DNA of 64,000 nucleotides from Atribacterota bacterium (GCA_028717805.1 JAQUNC010000002.1:39807-103806), one strand, 5' to 3'; shown: positions 37,909 through 47,243, counted from the first letter of the stretch. Numbers and translations: made by a program. The notes: generated by a model not told the origin, from the letters alone.

Positions 37909-37937
37909 ATTATACAGGAGCTTACCTCTTCTATCAA
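37909..37937 (-). promoter_or_regulatory. Promoter of tRNA-Pro
   Basis: On the minus strand TTGATA (37937-37932), 17-base spacer and perfect TATAAT (37914-37909), ending 21 bases before the tRNA. It could also serve thrC by read-through. Confidence 0.8.
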
Positions 37938-37966
37938 CCAAATAAAGGGAAATAAAATAAAATTTC

Positions 37967-39094
37967 TTATATTCTTATATATCTTTTTCCCTCAATTTCC
38001 CTAATTATATTCTTCAATTCCAGAGATAGTAAAACTTCACTTATCTTTCCATAGGGAAGAGCTGTTAATTCAGTTATTTCATCAATATGCAATGGTTCAA
38101 TGGAAATGTATTGTAAAAGATTCTGTTCATAATCAGTAAGCTCACCAGTATTAACACAATTCGGTCTTCTATCTTCAGTTTTTTCTCTCTCTGAGAAGAG
38201 TTTGTTTTCTTCCTGAAATTCTTCCAGAATATCATGATAGCTGTTTACCAGTTTGGCACCCTGCTTAATGAGATTATGACAGCCGGTAGAGAGAAAAGAA
38301 TGAACACTTCCTGGAACTGCAAATACCTCTCTTCCCTGTTCCAGGGCATAATCTGCAGTAATCAAAGCTCCACTTTTTTCACCAGCTTCTATAACTAAGG
38401 TTCCCAGAGCTAATCCGCTAATAATTCTATTTCTCCTGGGAAAATTATTCTTTTCCGGTTTGGTAAAAATGGGAAATTCGGTAACAACTGCTCCCTTTTC
38501 TATAATACGATGAGCTAAACTTCTGTTTTCCGGAGGGTAAATTCTATCAATGCCAGATCCTAAAACTGCAATGGTTAATCCATTAGCTTCCAGAGCACCT
38601 AAGTGGGCATTGGTATCAATACCCTTAGCCAATCCACTGATTACGACATAACCAGATTTTGTTATCTCACTGGCTATTTCCCGGGCAACCTTTCGTCCAT
38701 AATAAGTAGCCTTTCTGGAACCAACAATAGCTATGCCTTTTGATTGTTTCATAATGGTAACAAAATCTCCCTGATAATAAATAACCGGTGGTGGGCTGTA
38801 GATATTTTTCAAAAGGGAAGGATACCCTTCGTCCTTGATAGTTATGACTTTGATGTTTCTCTTTTGTAATAAGTCCCATTCTTGTTCTGGATCAATGTGT
38901 TGTTTTTCTTGTTCGATTTTATTCAGGATTTCTTCTCCGATATGCAATAAATTCATCATATTATTTGTTCTTATATTACAGTTCCACGCTTCTTCCAAAG
39001 AAGAAAAATGCTGCCATAATTTTAAAAAACGTACCGGACCAATCTCTTTTACCCTATTCCAAGCTAACCAGTATTTTAATTCCTGTTTTTCCAT
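37967..39094 (-). CDS. dprA: DNA-processing protein DprA
   Basis: DprA loads RecA on incoming single-stranded DNA during natural transformation. 375 residues: an N-terminal SAM-like helical part (to about 100), the Rossmann core with GIAIVGSRKATYYGRKVA, SGLAKGIDTNAH, GSGIDRIYPPENR and FPRRNRIISGL, and a C-terminal winged-helix DML1-like domain (about 315-375). ATG start with GGGAG close upstream. No other competence gene is in the window; DprA is widely retained in non-competent bacteria. Confidence 0.96.
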   Translation of the reverse strand: MEKQELKYWLAWNRVKEIGPVRFLKLWQHFSSLEEAWNCNIRTNNMMNLLHIGEEILNKIEQEKQHIDPEQEWDLLQKRNIKVITIKDEGYPSLLKNIYSPPPVIYYQGDFVTIMKQSKGIAIVGSRKATYYGRKVAREIASEITKSGYVVISGLAKGIDTNAHLGALEANGLTIAVLGSGIDRIYPPENRSLAHRIIEKGAVVTEFPIFTKPEKNNFPRRNRIISGLALGTLVIEAGEKSGALITADYALEQGREVFAVPGSVHSFLSTGCHNLIKQGAKLVNSYHDILEEFQEENKLFSEREKTEDRRPNCVNTGELTDYEQNLLQYISIEPLHIDEITELTALPYGKISEVLLSLELKNIIREIEGKRYIRI

Positions 39095-39129
39095 ACTCCC
39101 GAACCTTATTTCTGGAATTTTTTAATTCA

Positions 39130-39672
39130 TTAATATAATCCTTTACTTACTAATATATTGACCTTCCCATCATTAGCTTTACTTCCTCCCGCTTGTGGTG
39201 TTTGAGCTACGATTCTACCTTCAGGTAACTGATGGTGCAGAGTATAAGCGATATCACCAATTTGATAGCCATATTCTGAAAGCAGCGCTTCTGCCTCAGC
39301 AATAGTCTTTCCCACCAGATCAGGAATTTCCTGAAATGTCCCTCCTGCTCTAATTTCTACTTCTACGGTGCGATTCTTTTTTATTTCTGTCCCGGCAGGC
39401 GGCTTTTGAGTTATGACATCATAATGCTCACCCTGTGGGAAGATATGGTCATCAATAATCACCATCTTTAAACCTGTGTTATATAATGTCTGACGGGCAG
39501 CATCGAGTTCCATGCCAATGACCGAGGGAACCTGAACCACAGGAACCGCAAAAACAGTTTGATAGGCAAGAAAGGCAGCATATCCTCCCAAAATTACTGC
39601 ACCAATACTAAAAAATATGATAAACAATATACGGGTGAATATAATCAGTGATCTGGCTACAAAATTATCCAT
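39130..39672 (-). CDS. Membrane-anchored PASTA-domain protein without kinase
   Basis: 180 residues: a transmembrane segment (about 13-37) then two PASTA domains (about 46-109 and 113-178; VPSVIGMELDAARQTL, IPDLVGKTIAEAEALL). PASTA units bind peptidoglycan fragments and usually form the outer part of PknB-type kinases or PBPs. Here there is no kinase domain and no catalytic motif. It follows rsmB by four bases, the place where many low-GC bacteria carry the phosphatase/PknB pair, so it may be the remnant sensor of such a kinase or an independent wall-binding protein. Confidence 0.88.
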   Translation of the reverse strand: MDNFVARSLIIFTRILFIIFFSIGAVILGGYAAFLAYQTVFAVPVVQVPSVIGMELDAARQTLYNTGLKMVIIDDHIFPQGEHYDVITQKPPAGTEIKKNRTVEVEIRAGGTFQEIPDLVGKTIAEAEALLSEYGYQIGDIAYTLHHQLPEGRIVAQTPQAGGSKANDGKVNILVSKGLY

Positions 39673-39676
39673 ATTG

Positions 39677-41065
39677 TTATTCCTTAAAATTATTCTTTTT
39701 CATCTTTATTATATAAAATCCATCAATATTTTTGCCAGAATATCCTGGAATTAATTGTATTGCTTCTTTAATGTTAGTTTTATAATTTACTATACCATTT
39801 TTCTCAACAAACTGTGAACTTTCCTGGATGGTAAAATTGGTATGTTTCTTGATAAATTTTAATATTATATCCTCGTTTTCCTCTTTTTCTATACTACAAG
39901 TAGTATAAAGCAATTCACCACCCAGTTTCAAATATTGGGCAGCTGTATCAAGTAAGTTTTCCTGTATTTGATTTAATCCATTGAGGTGGCTTATATCCCA
40001 CTGCTTCCATTTTATGTCAGGTTTTTTTCTGATTACTCCTGTTCCAGAGCAGGGAGCATCAACCAATATTTTATCAGCTTTTCCCAGGTATGCACTATTT
40101 AGTTTTCGGGAATCAATTAGAACTGGAGAAATAATTTCAATACCAAGTCTCCTGGCTTCAGCAACAACCATTTCCAGTCTACTTTGATTTATCTCCAAAG
40201 CCATTATTTTACCCTTATTTTGCATAAGCTGAGCCATATGAGTGGTTTTCCCTCCGGGACCGCTACACATATCAATAATTGTTTCACCAGCAACAGGAGC
40301 CAAAAACTCTGAAGCCAGCATTGAGCTTTCATCCTGAATAGTAAATAAACCTTCTTTAAAGATTGGTATCTTGCCAACTTCATAAAAATCTTTTATTATA
40401 ATCGCAGTGGCAGGAAGATATACACTTTCCTGAAAAGTTATCTTTAATTCAGACAATCTTTCCCGGAATTGTTGCATGCTTATTTTTAGGGAATTAATCC
40501 GCAATGTGAGGCTGGGTTTAATATTGTTCGCTTGGCAAATTTTCAAACACATGTCTAAACCAAATCTATTAATCCACCTTCTCACTAACCATTCTGGAAA
40601 AGAATAAAAGACAGAAATATAGTTAATTGGATCTGACTTAATATCAGGCCAGTTAATATTAGCAGATTTTCGAATAACATTTCTTAGGATAGCATTTACC
40701 AGACCGGAATAACCTTTAAATGGACTTTGTTTAGCCAATTCCACTGATTCATACACTATAGCGTAGTCTGGTACTTTTTCTAAATAAAGAATCTGATAAA
40801 TTCCCATTCTCAGGATATTTTGAATAGTTAAGGGAAATGTTACTTTTTTATTGGTGAGAAATTGACTTATAATCCAGTCCAACCTTTTTTTGAAACGGGT
40901 TACACCATAACTTATTTCCTGCATTAAAGCTTTATCTTGATCTATTGGTTTATATTTTAAAAAAAAAGAAGGAAGTAAAATATTTAAATAAGAATTCTGC
41001 TTTTCCAACCGATTTAAGATTCTTAAAATTAATTTCCTACTAGGTATGTTACGATATAGATCCAA
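39677..41065 (-). CDS. rsmB: 16S rRNA (cytosine967-C5)-methyltransferase
   Basis: RsmB methylates C967 of 16S rRNA using SAM. 462 residues: an N-terminal NusB-like RNA-binding domain (residues about 1-150), then a Rossmann methyltransferase with SAM loop DMCSGPGGKTTHMAQL, motif IV VDAPCSGTGVIRKKPD and the catalytic cysteine motif YTTCSIEKEENE. Start appears to be TTG at 41065 behind AAAGG. Followed after four bases by the PASTA protein. Confidence 0.96.
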   Translation of the reverse strand: MDLYRNIPSRKLILRILNRLEKQNSYLNILLPSFFLKYKPIDQDKALMQEISYGVTRFKKRLDWIISQFLTNKKVTFPLTIQNILRMGIYQILYLEKVPDYAIVYESVELAKQSPFKGYSGLVNAILRNVIRKSANINWPDIKSDPINYISVFYSFPEWLVRRWINRFGLDMCLKICQANNIKPSLTLRINSLKISMQQFRERLSELKITFQESVYLPATAIIIKDFYEVGKIPIFKEGLFTIQDESSMLASEFLAPVAGETIIDMCSGPGGKTTHMAQLMQNKGKIMALEINQSRLEMVVAEARRLGIEIISPVLIDSRKLNSAYLGKADKILVDAPCSGTGVIRKKPDIKWKQWDISHLNGLNQIQENLLDTAAQYLKLGGELLYTTCSIEKEENEDIILKFIKKHTNFTIQESSQFVEKNGIVNYKTNIKEAIQLIPGYSGKNIDGFYIIKMKKNNFKE

Positions 41066-41155
41066 AAATATTACCTTTTACTTTAATCTTATTTCAGTCT
41101 TATTTTAGTATTTAAAGTCATCTACAATTAACATTATCTTCACTAAAAAGAATCT

Positions 41156-42106
41156 TCAATTAAATGAGTTACCAATTTCAATATGGTAACCATTAATAAA
41201 TCCAGAGGCATCCATTTCTTTGGAACCCGCTGGAATAAGCCTTTTGATGACAATAAAATTACCATCTCCGGCTAATACCATTATACCACTTTTATTGAGC
41301 TTAACTATAGTTCCTGGTTTTTGCTGAAATAGATTATTATTTATCTTTATTTTCTCTAACAGGCTGGTCTCACTAATTTTAATTCTTTTGTCCTTAAATT
41401 CAGTATAGGCTCCGGGCAAAGGAGTGAGGCCTCTCACCAGATTATAGATTTCTATAGCTTTTTGATACCAATCAATTCGGCAATCATCCTTATTTATTTT
41501 TCTGGCATAAAAATATTTTTCCTTTGGTTGAGGGAATCTTTCATATTCTCCTCTTTCGATGGTTAACAATACCTCTTCCAGTAAGATAGCACTTTCTATG
41601 GCCAGTCTGATGCTTAATTGCTCGAAATTTTCCTCAGGTAATATCTCTATTCTTTTCTGAAGAATAATATCCCCCGCATCAATCCTTTCATTCATAAATA
41701 AAAATGTAACTCCAGTTTCTTGCTCCCCTTTTATAAGTACCCAGTTAATTGGTGCTGGACCTTTATATTTAGGCAACAAGGAGGGATGGATATTTAAACA
41801 GCCTTGAGTTGGCAGCTTTAGTATTTTACCGGAGAGTATTTGGCCATAGGCAACTAGAATTATTAAATCAGGATGTAGCCTGGCAATCTTTTGAATAGTA
41901 CTATCTGCATTGATGTCTTCTGGTTGAAATAGGTATAAGCCAGATTGAGAAGCCAGTATTTTGATAGGAGAAGCTAACATTCTTTTTCCCCTACCCCCAG
42001 GTCGATCCGGCGGGGTCACAACAGCCACAATATCCTTCTGCAAGGAAATTAACTGCTTTAATATCGGTACGCCAAAAGAAGATGTACCAGTGAAAATAAT
42101 TCGCAC
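41156..42106 (-). CDS. fmt: Methionyl-tRNA formyltransferase
   Basis: Formylates initiator Met-tRNA from 10-formyl-THF. 316 residues. Rossmann start IIFTGTSSFGVPILKQL; the catalytic N-H-D set lies in LNIHPSLLPKYKGPAPINW and ERIDAGDIILQ. C-terminal OB-like tRNA-binding domain from about residue 210. Start GTG at 42106. Downstream of def by 28 bases; deformylase and formyltransferase thus sit together as in most bacteria. Confidence 0.97.
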   Translation of the reverse strand: MRIIFTGTSSFGVPILKQLISLQKDIVAVVTPPDRPGGRGKRMLASPIKILASQSGLYLFQPEDINADSTIQKIARLHPDLIILVAYGQILSGKILKLPTQGCLNIHPSLLPKYKGPAPINWVLIKGEQETGVTFLFMNERIDAGDIILQKRIEILPEENFEQLSIRLAIESAILLEEVLLTIERGEYERFPQPKEKYFYARKINKDDCRIDWYQKAIEIYNLVRGLTPLPGAYTEFKDKRIKISETSLLEKIKINNNLFQQKPGTIVKLNKSGIMVLAGDGNFIVIKRLIPAGSKEMDASGFINGYHIEIGNSFN

Positions 42107-42134
42107 TATACTATTTCCTCTCCCCTGCTATTTT

Positions 42135-42620
42135 TTACTCAATATTTTTTAACTGCTCTTTTAACATTAATCTTTTAGCAGGACTCAGTCTATCTATAAA
42201 GAGATAGCCATCCAAGTGGTCGATTTCATGTTGCAAAACAATAGCCAAAAAACCTTCCTGAGTAATCTGAATCTTTTTTTCATTTAAATCCATAGCCTCT
42301 ACCGTAATTATGGAGGACCTGCGTACAGTAGAGTATATCCCAGGTACACTCAAGCATCCCTCTTCTTCTTTGGATTCCCCTTCTCGTTTAATGAGAACCG
42401 GATTAATTAAGACAATTACTCCCTTTTCCTCTGTATCCAGAACAATTATCCGTTTGGAAACACCCACCTGGGGAGCTGCTAAGCCGACACCTCCTTCTGC
42501 ATACATTGTTTCAATCATATTCTGTACCAGTTCTCTGATTTCTTCATCGACCTTATTCACAGGCAACGCTTTTTCCCTTAAAATAGGGGAGCCATATTTT
42601 TGTAATTTTAAAATAGCCAT
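42135..42620 (-). CDS. def: Peptide deformylase
   Basis: Removes the N-formyl group from nascent proteins. 161 residues with all three motifs: GVGLAAPQVG (residues 45-54), EGCLSVPG with metal ligand C89, and QHEIDHLDG with H131 and H135. ATG start with GGAGG upstream. Located between priA (18 bases upstream) and fmt. Confidence 0.98.
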   Translation of the reverse strand: MAILKLQKYGSPILREKALPVNKVDEEIRELVQNMIETMYAEGGVGLAAPQVGVSKRIIVLDTEEKGVIVLINPVLIKREGESKEEEGCLSVPGIYSTVRRSSIITVEAMDLNEKKIQITQEGFLAIVLQHEIDHLDGYLFIDRLSPAKRLMLKEQLKNIE

Positions 42621-42638
42621 TTTTCTCCTCCTATCACA

Positions 42639-44702
42639 CTAATATAACCTTATTGGCTCAACATCAATTACCAATTTAACCTTATGTTTCTGATATTTTA
42701 AAACATAGGGGAACATTTTTTTTCTTACCTGTTCAAAGTTTTGTTTTTCATTTTGTATTCTAACCAATAAACTAACTCTATTTCTACCCTTATCTTTAAC
42801 TATAAGCAGATTATCTTCATTTATTACAGTATCCCTTCCCATAATACTCCATACATCAGATTTATGAATAAATTCTCCAAATTCTAGGGCACTTTTTCTC
42901 ACCAGATCCTGGCTAGCTCCAGCAAAATCAATCCTTATTATCTTAGTAAAGGGGGGGTATTCTAATTCTTTTCTGAGCGTTATCTCCTTCTGATAAAATA
43001 AAGGATAACTTAACCCTTTTATCCCCTGTAGGCTATGATGTTCAGGTTGACAGGTTTGGATTAATAAAATTTTTGGTTTTTTTTGTTCTAATAAGCTTAG
43101 AATTACCCGATAAATAAATTGAAAGGTAATTTCAGCAGACCTATAATCGGGAATATTTAAAAGATGGTCAACTAAAATAAAACCAACTAAATAGACCTGC
43201 TGGAAATTTAACTTCTGAAATAATAACTGAGTACCTATTAGTATATCTATTTCTCCCTCTTGAAACCTGTGCAGTAATTGTTTTTGAATCCTAAAATTAG
43301 GAGCAACATCCTTATCAAAACGTTGAATTACTGCTTTAGGGAACATTCGGTGAATTATATCTTCCACATATTGGATTCCAAATCCCATAGGTTTTAAGGC
43401 TTGTTTTCCACAATTGGGACAATTTCTACTATAGGATATCTTATTCCCACAATTATGACAGAGAAAAAAGCTATTTTTTGCTTCTCTGTGATAAGATAAC
43501 AATGAGCTACAATCTGGGCATTTCATTACCTGACCGCACTGTCCACAGGAAATATAACTGGCAAAACCTCGCCTGTTGAGAAACAAAACTATACCTTTCT
43601 TTTCCCTGAGACATTCAGCAATCTGTTGTTGCAACTGAAAACTGATGACTCTTTGAAATGATTTTTCCTCTTCTAGGTCTACAAAATATGTTTGTAATAA
43701 ATTTTTTGGCTTGGTATTATGAACATAATCTTTAGTTTTTAAATGATAATGGCCATTTATTCCCTGCCAATAACTTTCTATTGTTGGTGCACCAGAACCC
43801 AAAATTACCCTGGCAGACTCTATTAAAGCCCTAGCCTGGGCAACTTCTCGAGCATGATAGCGGGGAACTCTCTCCTCCTTATATAAAGCTGAGTCCTCCT
43901 GTTCTACTATTATGAGACCAAGATTTAAAAAGGGGAGAAAGATATTGGACCTGGTACCCATAACTACTTTGATATCTTCTTTCTGCGCCATGATAAAACG
44001 AAGATATTTTTGATTCTGACTTATGTTTTTATCAAAGATAGCTAAGGATTTTCCTAATTTTTTACCTAGTTTTTCCTTCAAATCATTACAACTGAACTGA
44101 TCAGGTATAAGGATTAATATCTGTTTCCCCTCCTGAATAGTTTTCATAATCAATGAGATATAATAAAGATCCCTTTCTCTATAACTATGGTAGTGAAAAA
44201 GCACTGGTTTGTTGAAATTATCTGCTATCAAGGTATGCTGTGCTGAAAAAAGATTATATTGACAATTATTAATTTGAGGTTTATTATCTTCATTTCTTTT
44301 TCTATAACAAGGTTTTTCTTTATCTAAAATTCTACCTGCTAAGTGGATGTTATTCAGAACAGAAGCAATCTTTTTATTAGATATCCGGGAAGGTACAATA
44401 TAAGATATTACAGTTCCTCTGGGACATAGATAATATCTAGCTATCCAATCAGTTAAGGCCAGAATCCCCCGGGATAGAATGGGAACAGGATCCAGGACCT
44501 CTTCAATTTCTTTCAGATCTTGGAATTCTGTTTCCTTATTGATATTTACCACAATTCCAACTTTTTTTCTATTTTGAAAAGATATTGTAACCCTCTTTCC
44601 AACTTCAACTGCTTCCTTTAGAGATATGGGAATGAGATAATGAAAACCATGATCAAGATTTATATTTAGAGGAATGACCTCGGCTACATTATTGTTTATC
44701 AT
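42639..44702 (-). CDS. priA: Primosomal protein N' (PriA) with degenerate ATPase motifs
   Basis: PriA recognises stalled forks and reloads the replisome. The 687 residues include the N-terminal 3'-end-binding domain (1 to ~105), the eight-cysteine zinc region (CGQC, CPDC, CHNC, CPNC; residues 386-431) and the C-terminal domain. The helicase core is shaped like PriA but its ATPase signatures are gone. The expected GVTGSGKTE is replaced by YHSYRERDL (about 171-179), DEEH by EQED (267-270), GSATP by GSGAP (302-306), and AGRAGR by ILSLLE (534-539). It is intact in length and has no stop, so it is likely a structural, ATP-independent PriA. Start ATG sharing one base with the coaBC stop. Confidence 0.92.
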   Translation of the reverse strand: MINNNVAEVIPLNINLDHGFHYLIPISLKEAVEVGKRVTISFQNRKKVGIVVNINKETEFQDLKEIEEVLDPVPILSRGILALTDWIARYYLCPRGTVISYIVPSRISNKKIASVLNNIHLAGRILDKEKPCYRKRNEDNKPQINNCQYNLFSAQHTLIADNFNKPVLFHYHSYRERDLYYISLIMKTIQEGKQILILIPDQFSCNDLKEKLGKKLGKSLAIFDKNISQNQKYLRFIMAQKEDIKVVMGTRSNIFLPFLNLGLIIVEQEDSALYKEERVPRYHAREVAQARALIESARVILGSGAPTIESYWQGINGHYHLKTKDYVHNTKPKNLLQTYFVDLEEEKSFQRVISFQLQQQIAECLREKKGIVLFLNRRGFASYISCGQCGQVMKCPDCSSLLSYHREAKNSFFLCHNCGNKISYSRNCPNCGKQALKPMGFGIQYVEDIIHRMFPKAVIQRFDKDVAPNFRIQKQLLHRFQEGEIDILIGTQLLFQKLNFQQVYLVGFILVDHLLNIPDYRSAEITFQFIYRVILSLLEQKKPKILLIQTCQPEHHSLQGIKGLSYPLFYQKEITLRKELEYPPFTKIIRIDFAGASQDLVRKSALEFGEFIHKSDVWSIMGRDTVINEDNLLIVKDKGRNRVSLLVRIQNEKQNFEQVRKKMFPYVLKYQKHKVKLVIDVEPIRLY

Positions 44703-45937
44703 TATACTATAATAGCCTTACTTTGATGTTCAAAATATGACTTTACTAAATCAAAAAGGTATTCTGCAACTTCATATTTTGACATCAGGGGCAAATCAAT
44801 AGTCTTTCCACTACGCTCAATAATCAATACCTTATTGGTATCGGCACCAAATCCACTATCTTCTCTACTGATATCATTTGCTACAATATAATCCAAATTT
44901 TTTGACTTTAATTTTGACAGGGCATTTTCTTTTAGCTTTTTCACTTCAGCTGCAAATCCAATCAGAATCTGTTTCCCTTTCTTTTCTCCAACCTCTTTTA
45001 ATATATCAACATTTTTTCTCAACTCTAAGCGGATAACATCAGCTTCTTCCTTTTTTATTTTTCCTTTAAATTGATTCACCGGTCGAAAATCTGATACCGC
45101 AGCTGCAGAAATAAATACATCTACCTCATCAAAATAATACAGTACCTGTTCTCTCATCTCTGCTGCAGTATTTACCCGAATAGTCTTTATCCCCTCAATA
45201 TCCTGTAGAAAGGTAGGCCCGGAAACCAGAATTACCTTAGCACCACGGTTTTTTGCTACTTCAGCTAAAGCAAAGCCCATTTTACCGCTTGAGTAATTAG
45301 AGATAAATCTAACCTGGTCTATAGGTTCTCTGGTTGCCGCAGCAGTTATGAGTATCGTTTTCCCATTTAAAGAATTGGCATTACCTATTATCTTCTTGAT
45401 AAAACTAATTATATTGGCAGGAGTTGTCATCCTTCCATCCCCATATTCCCCACAAGCCAAATCACCCTTTTCAGTTTCTATAAAATGATAACCTTTTCTT
45501 CGTAGATAGCCAATATTATTTCTGAGAATCGAATTATTAATCATAACCTTATTCATGGCTGGAGCAATGATAACTTCACCCTGAAAAGCTAACATAGTAG
45601 TACTTAATAAATCATCTGCTATACCATGTGCTAATTTGGAAATAACATCTGCCGATGCCGGTGCAATTACCAGCATATTAGCCCAGCGAGCTAGAAAAAT
45701 ATGTCTTATCTCAGGATCCTCCTCATCTGGAGAAAAGAGTCTGGTATAAACCTTATTTTCAGATAAGACTGCCATAGTCAGGGGGGTAATAAAACGGGTA
45801 GCATTTTCAGTCATCACTACTTTAACCTGAAATCCCTCTTTCTTCATCAGCCGAACTAACTCTGCACTTTTATAAGCGGAAATCCCTCCTGTAATACCCA
45901 GAATTATGTTTACTTTTTTATCCTTTTCATCAGTCAT
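44702..45937 (-). CDS. coaBC: Bifunctional phosphopantothenoylcysteine decarboxylase / synthetase
   Basis: Two steps of CoA synthesis. CoaC (residues 1 to ~185): flavoprotein start ILGITGGISAYKSAEL, the catalytic His in RHIFLARWA, PAMN, and the ACGEYGDGRM cysteine loop. CoaB (from ~190): GKTILITAAATREPIDQVRFISNYSSGKMG, the CTP-dependent synthetase signature, and DYIVANDIS. 411 residues, normal. Start ATG. A repeat element containing a GC hairpin lies directly upstream, in the slot where rpoZ usually stands. Confidence 0.97.
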   Translation of the reverse strand: MTDEKDKKVNIILGITGGISAYKSAELVRLMKKEGFQVKVVMTENATRFITPLTMAVLSENKVYTRLFSPDEEDPEIRHIFLARWANMLVIAPASADVISKLAHGIADDLLSTTMLAFQGEVIIAPAMNKVMINNSILRNNIGYLRRKGYHFIETEKGDLACGEYGDGRMTTPANIISFIKKIIGNANSLNGKTILITAAATREPIDQVRFISNYSSGKMGFALAEVAKNRGAKVILVSGPTFLQDIEGIKTIRVNTAAEMREQVLYYFDEVDVFISAAAVSDFRPVNQFKGKIKKEEADVIRLELRKNVDILKEVGEKKGKQILIGFAAEVKKLKENALSKLKSKNLDYIVANDISREDSGFGADTNKVLIIERSGKTIDLPLMSKYEVAEYLFDLVKSYFEHQSKAIIV

Positions 45938-46367
45938 AATGTGTTCTCCCCCATAGGATATTCCAGGGGAATCCTTCCCCCTGGAGAACCCCTTTATTAG
46001 TATATAGTACAGTATTTAGTATACCATTAATTTAGCCATCAGTAGTTGGTAGCTAGTATTTGGGTACAGCATTGGGTTCTTAGAGTAAATTAGTTTAAAG
46101 TTTTTAGTTCAAATCTCCTCAGGTAAAATAAATGAGATTGCTTTATCACTTTGCTCCTGTAATTACAGAAAAAGAAAAATACTCCTTATAATTACAATTT
46201 CGTTATGAGTCATACGTATTGCGAAAATCATAAGTAAGTGTAATACCCAAATAGAAGTTTAACCAAAAACTAAAAACCTTTAACCATAAACTTCAAGGTC
46301 ATTGCTTCGTCGCCTTGCTCCTCGTAATAGTAATTATAGCAGAAACTTCCTTAGACAGTTACAACTT
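45938..46367. repeat. Dispersed non-coding repeat, long copy A (about 45953-46330)
   Basis: No reading frame is supportable between gmk and coaBC. In order it has a GC hairpin (ccaggggaatccttccccctgg, arms pairing at 45963-45984), 'cctttattagtatatagta', 'agtagttggtagctagtatttg', a 'gtttaaagttttta' segment, 'gagattgctttatcactttgctcc', 'ttatgagtcatacgtattg', 'aaccaaaaactaaaaacc', and an end 'aaggtcattgcttcgtcgcc'. The same modules in the same order occur at 57200-57623. rpoZ, expected here by synteny, is absent. Confidence 0.8.
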
Positions 46368-46952
46368 TTATTTATTTTCTCTGATCCTGCATCTTTCACT
46401 AACAATAATAGCCTTCAGTTCCTCTAAGGCTTTCCCTAGTTGATTATTAACAATTATATAATCGTAATATCTAATATATTCCATCTCATAATGGGCATCA
46501 TTTAGCCTTTTTTTTAGATTTTCCTCATCCTCTGTACTTCTTCCCCTTAACCGATTTTCCAATTTATCCCAGGAAGGTGGTGCAATAAAAATAAATATTC
46601 CTTCCGGATATTTATTTTTTATCTGTAATGCTCCCTGAACGTCAATCTCCAGCAGCAGATCTTTGCCTTCAACAAGTGTTTTATTAATAGTGCTTAATAA
46701 AGTACCTTTGCAATCTCCATGAACCTTTGCCCACTCAGCAAATCTATTCTCCTGGATATATCTTCTAAAAGTTTCCTCATCTACAAAAAAATAATCAATC
46801 CCTTCCCGTTCTTCCCTTCTTGGCTTTCTAGTAGTTACCGAAACTGAGTATTGTAAATCTGGAACGTGTTCAAATAATTTTTTTCTGAGAGTACCCTTGC
46901 CCACTCCTGATGGACCAGAAATAACAAATAGATGACCCCTATATTTCTCCAT
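46368..46952 (-). CDS. gmk: Guanylate kinase
   Basis: ATP-dependent phosphorylation of GMP. 194 residues. P-loop GPSGVGKGTL (residues 13-22), GMP-binding VTTRKPRREEREGIDYFFV, and IDVQGALQIK are present. Start ATG. In the conserved yicC-remA-gmk cluster; the next gene on the strand is coaBC, after a 430-base repeat-filled gap instead of rpoZ. Confidence 0.98.
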   Translation of the reverse strand: MEKYRGHLFVISGPSGVGKGTLRKKLFEHVPDLQYSVSVTTRKPRREEREGIDYFFVDEETFRRYIQENRFAEWAKVHGDCKGTLLSTINKTLVEGKDLLLEIDVQGALQIKNKYPEGIFIFIAPPSWDKLENRLRGRSTEDEENLKKRLNDAHYEMEYIRYYDYIIVNNQLGKALEELKAIIVSERCRIRENK

Positions 46953-46968
46953 TTAATTCACCTATCTA

Positions 46969-47229
46969 CTAATCATTTTCTCTCTTCTGATAACTATTTA
47001 GACGATTAATGACTGTCTCTGGTTGTAAGGCAGATAAAATAATGTGATTACTATCAGTGATGATAATAGACCTGGTTCTCCTCCCATAGGTAGCGTTCAC
47101 TAATTTTTTAGATTGTTTTGCCTCTTCTCTTAATCTTTTCATAGGTGCTGAATCAGGGTCCAAGATAGATATTACTCTTTCTAAATTTACAAAATTTCCA
47201 AATCCAATATTCATCATAAATTGATTCAT
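46969..47229 (-). CDS. DUF370 / RemA-like regulatory protein
   Basis: 86 residues. [31 protein letters not shown] and [28 protein letters not shown] are characteristic of the DUF370/RemA family. Bacillus RemA is a DNA-binding activator of biofilm genes; in other phyla the role is unproven. ATG start with AGGAG; a start at Met5 or Met6 would match shorter homologues. Between yicC (14 bases) and gmk (16 bases) in one operon. Confidence 0.93.
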   Translation of the reverse strand: MNQFMMNIGFGNFVNLERVISILDPDSAPMKRLREEAKQSKKLVNATYGRRTRSIIITDSNHIILSALQPETVINRLNSYQKREND

Positions 47230-47243
47230 AAAATACTCCTAAT

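Noticed and set aside
45938..46367. A diverged or frameshifted rpoZ in the gmk-coaBC gap
   Set aside because: Neither strand shows an omega-like segment, and the whole stretch aligns by eye with the repeat at 57200-57623.
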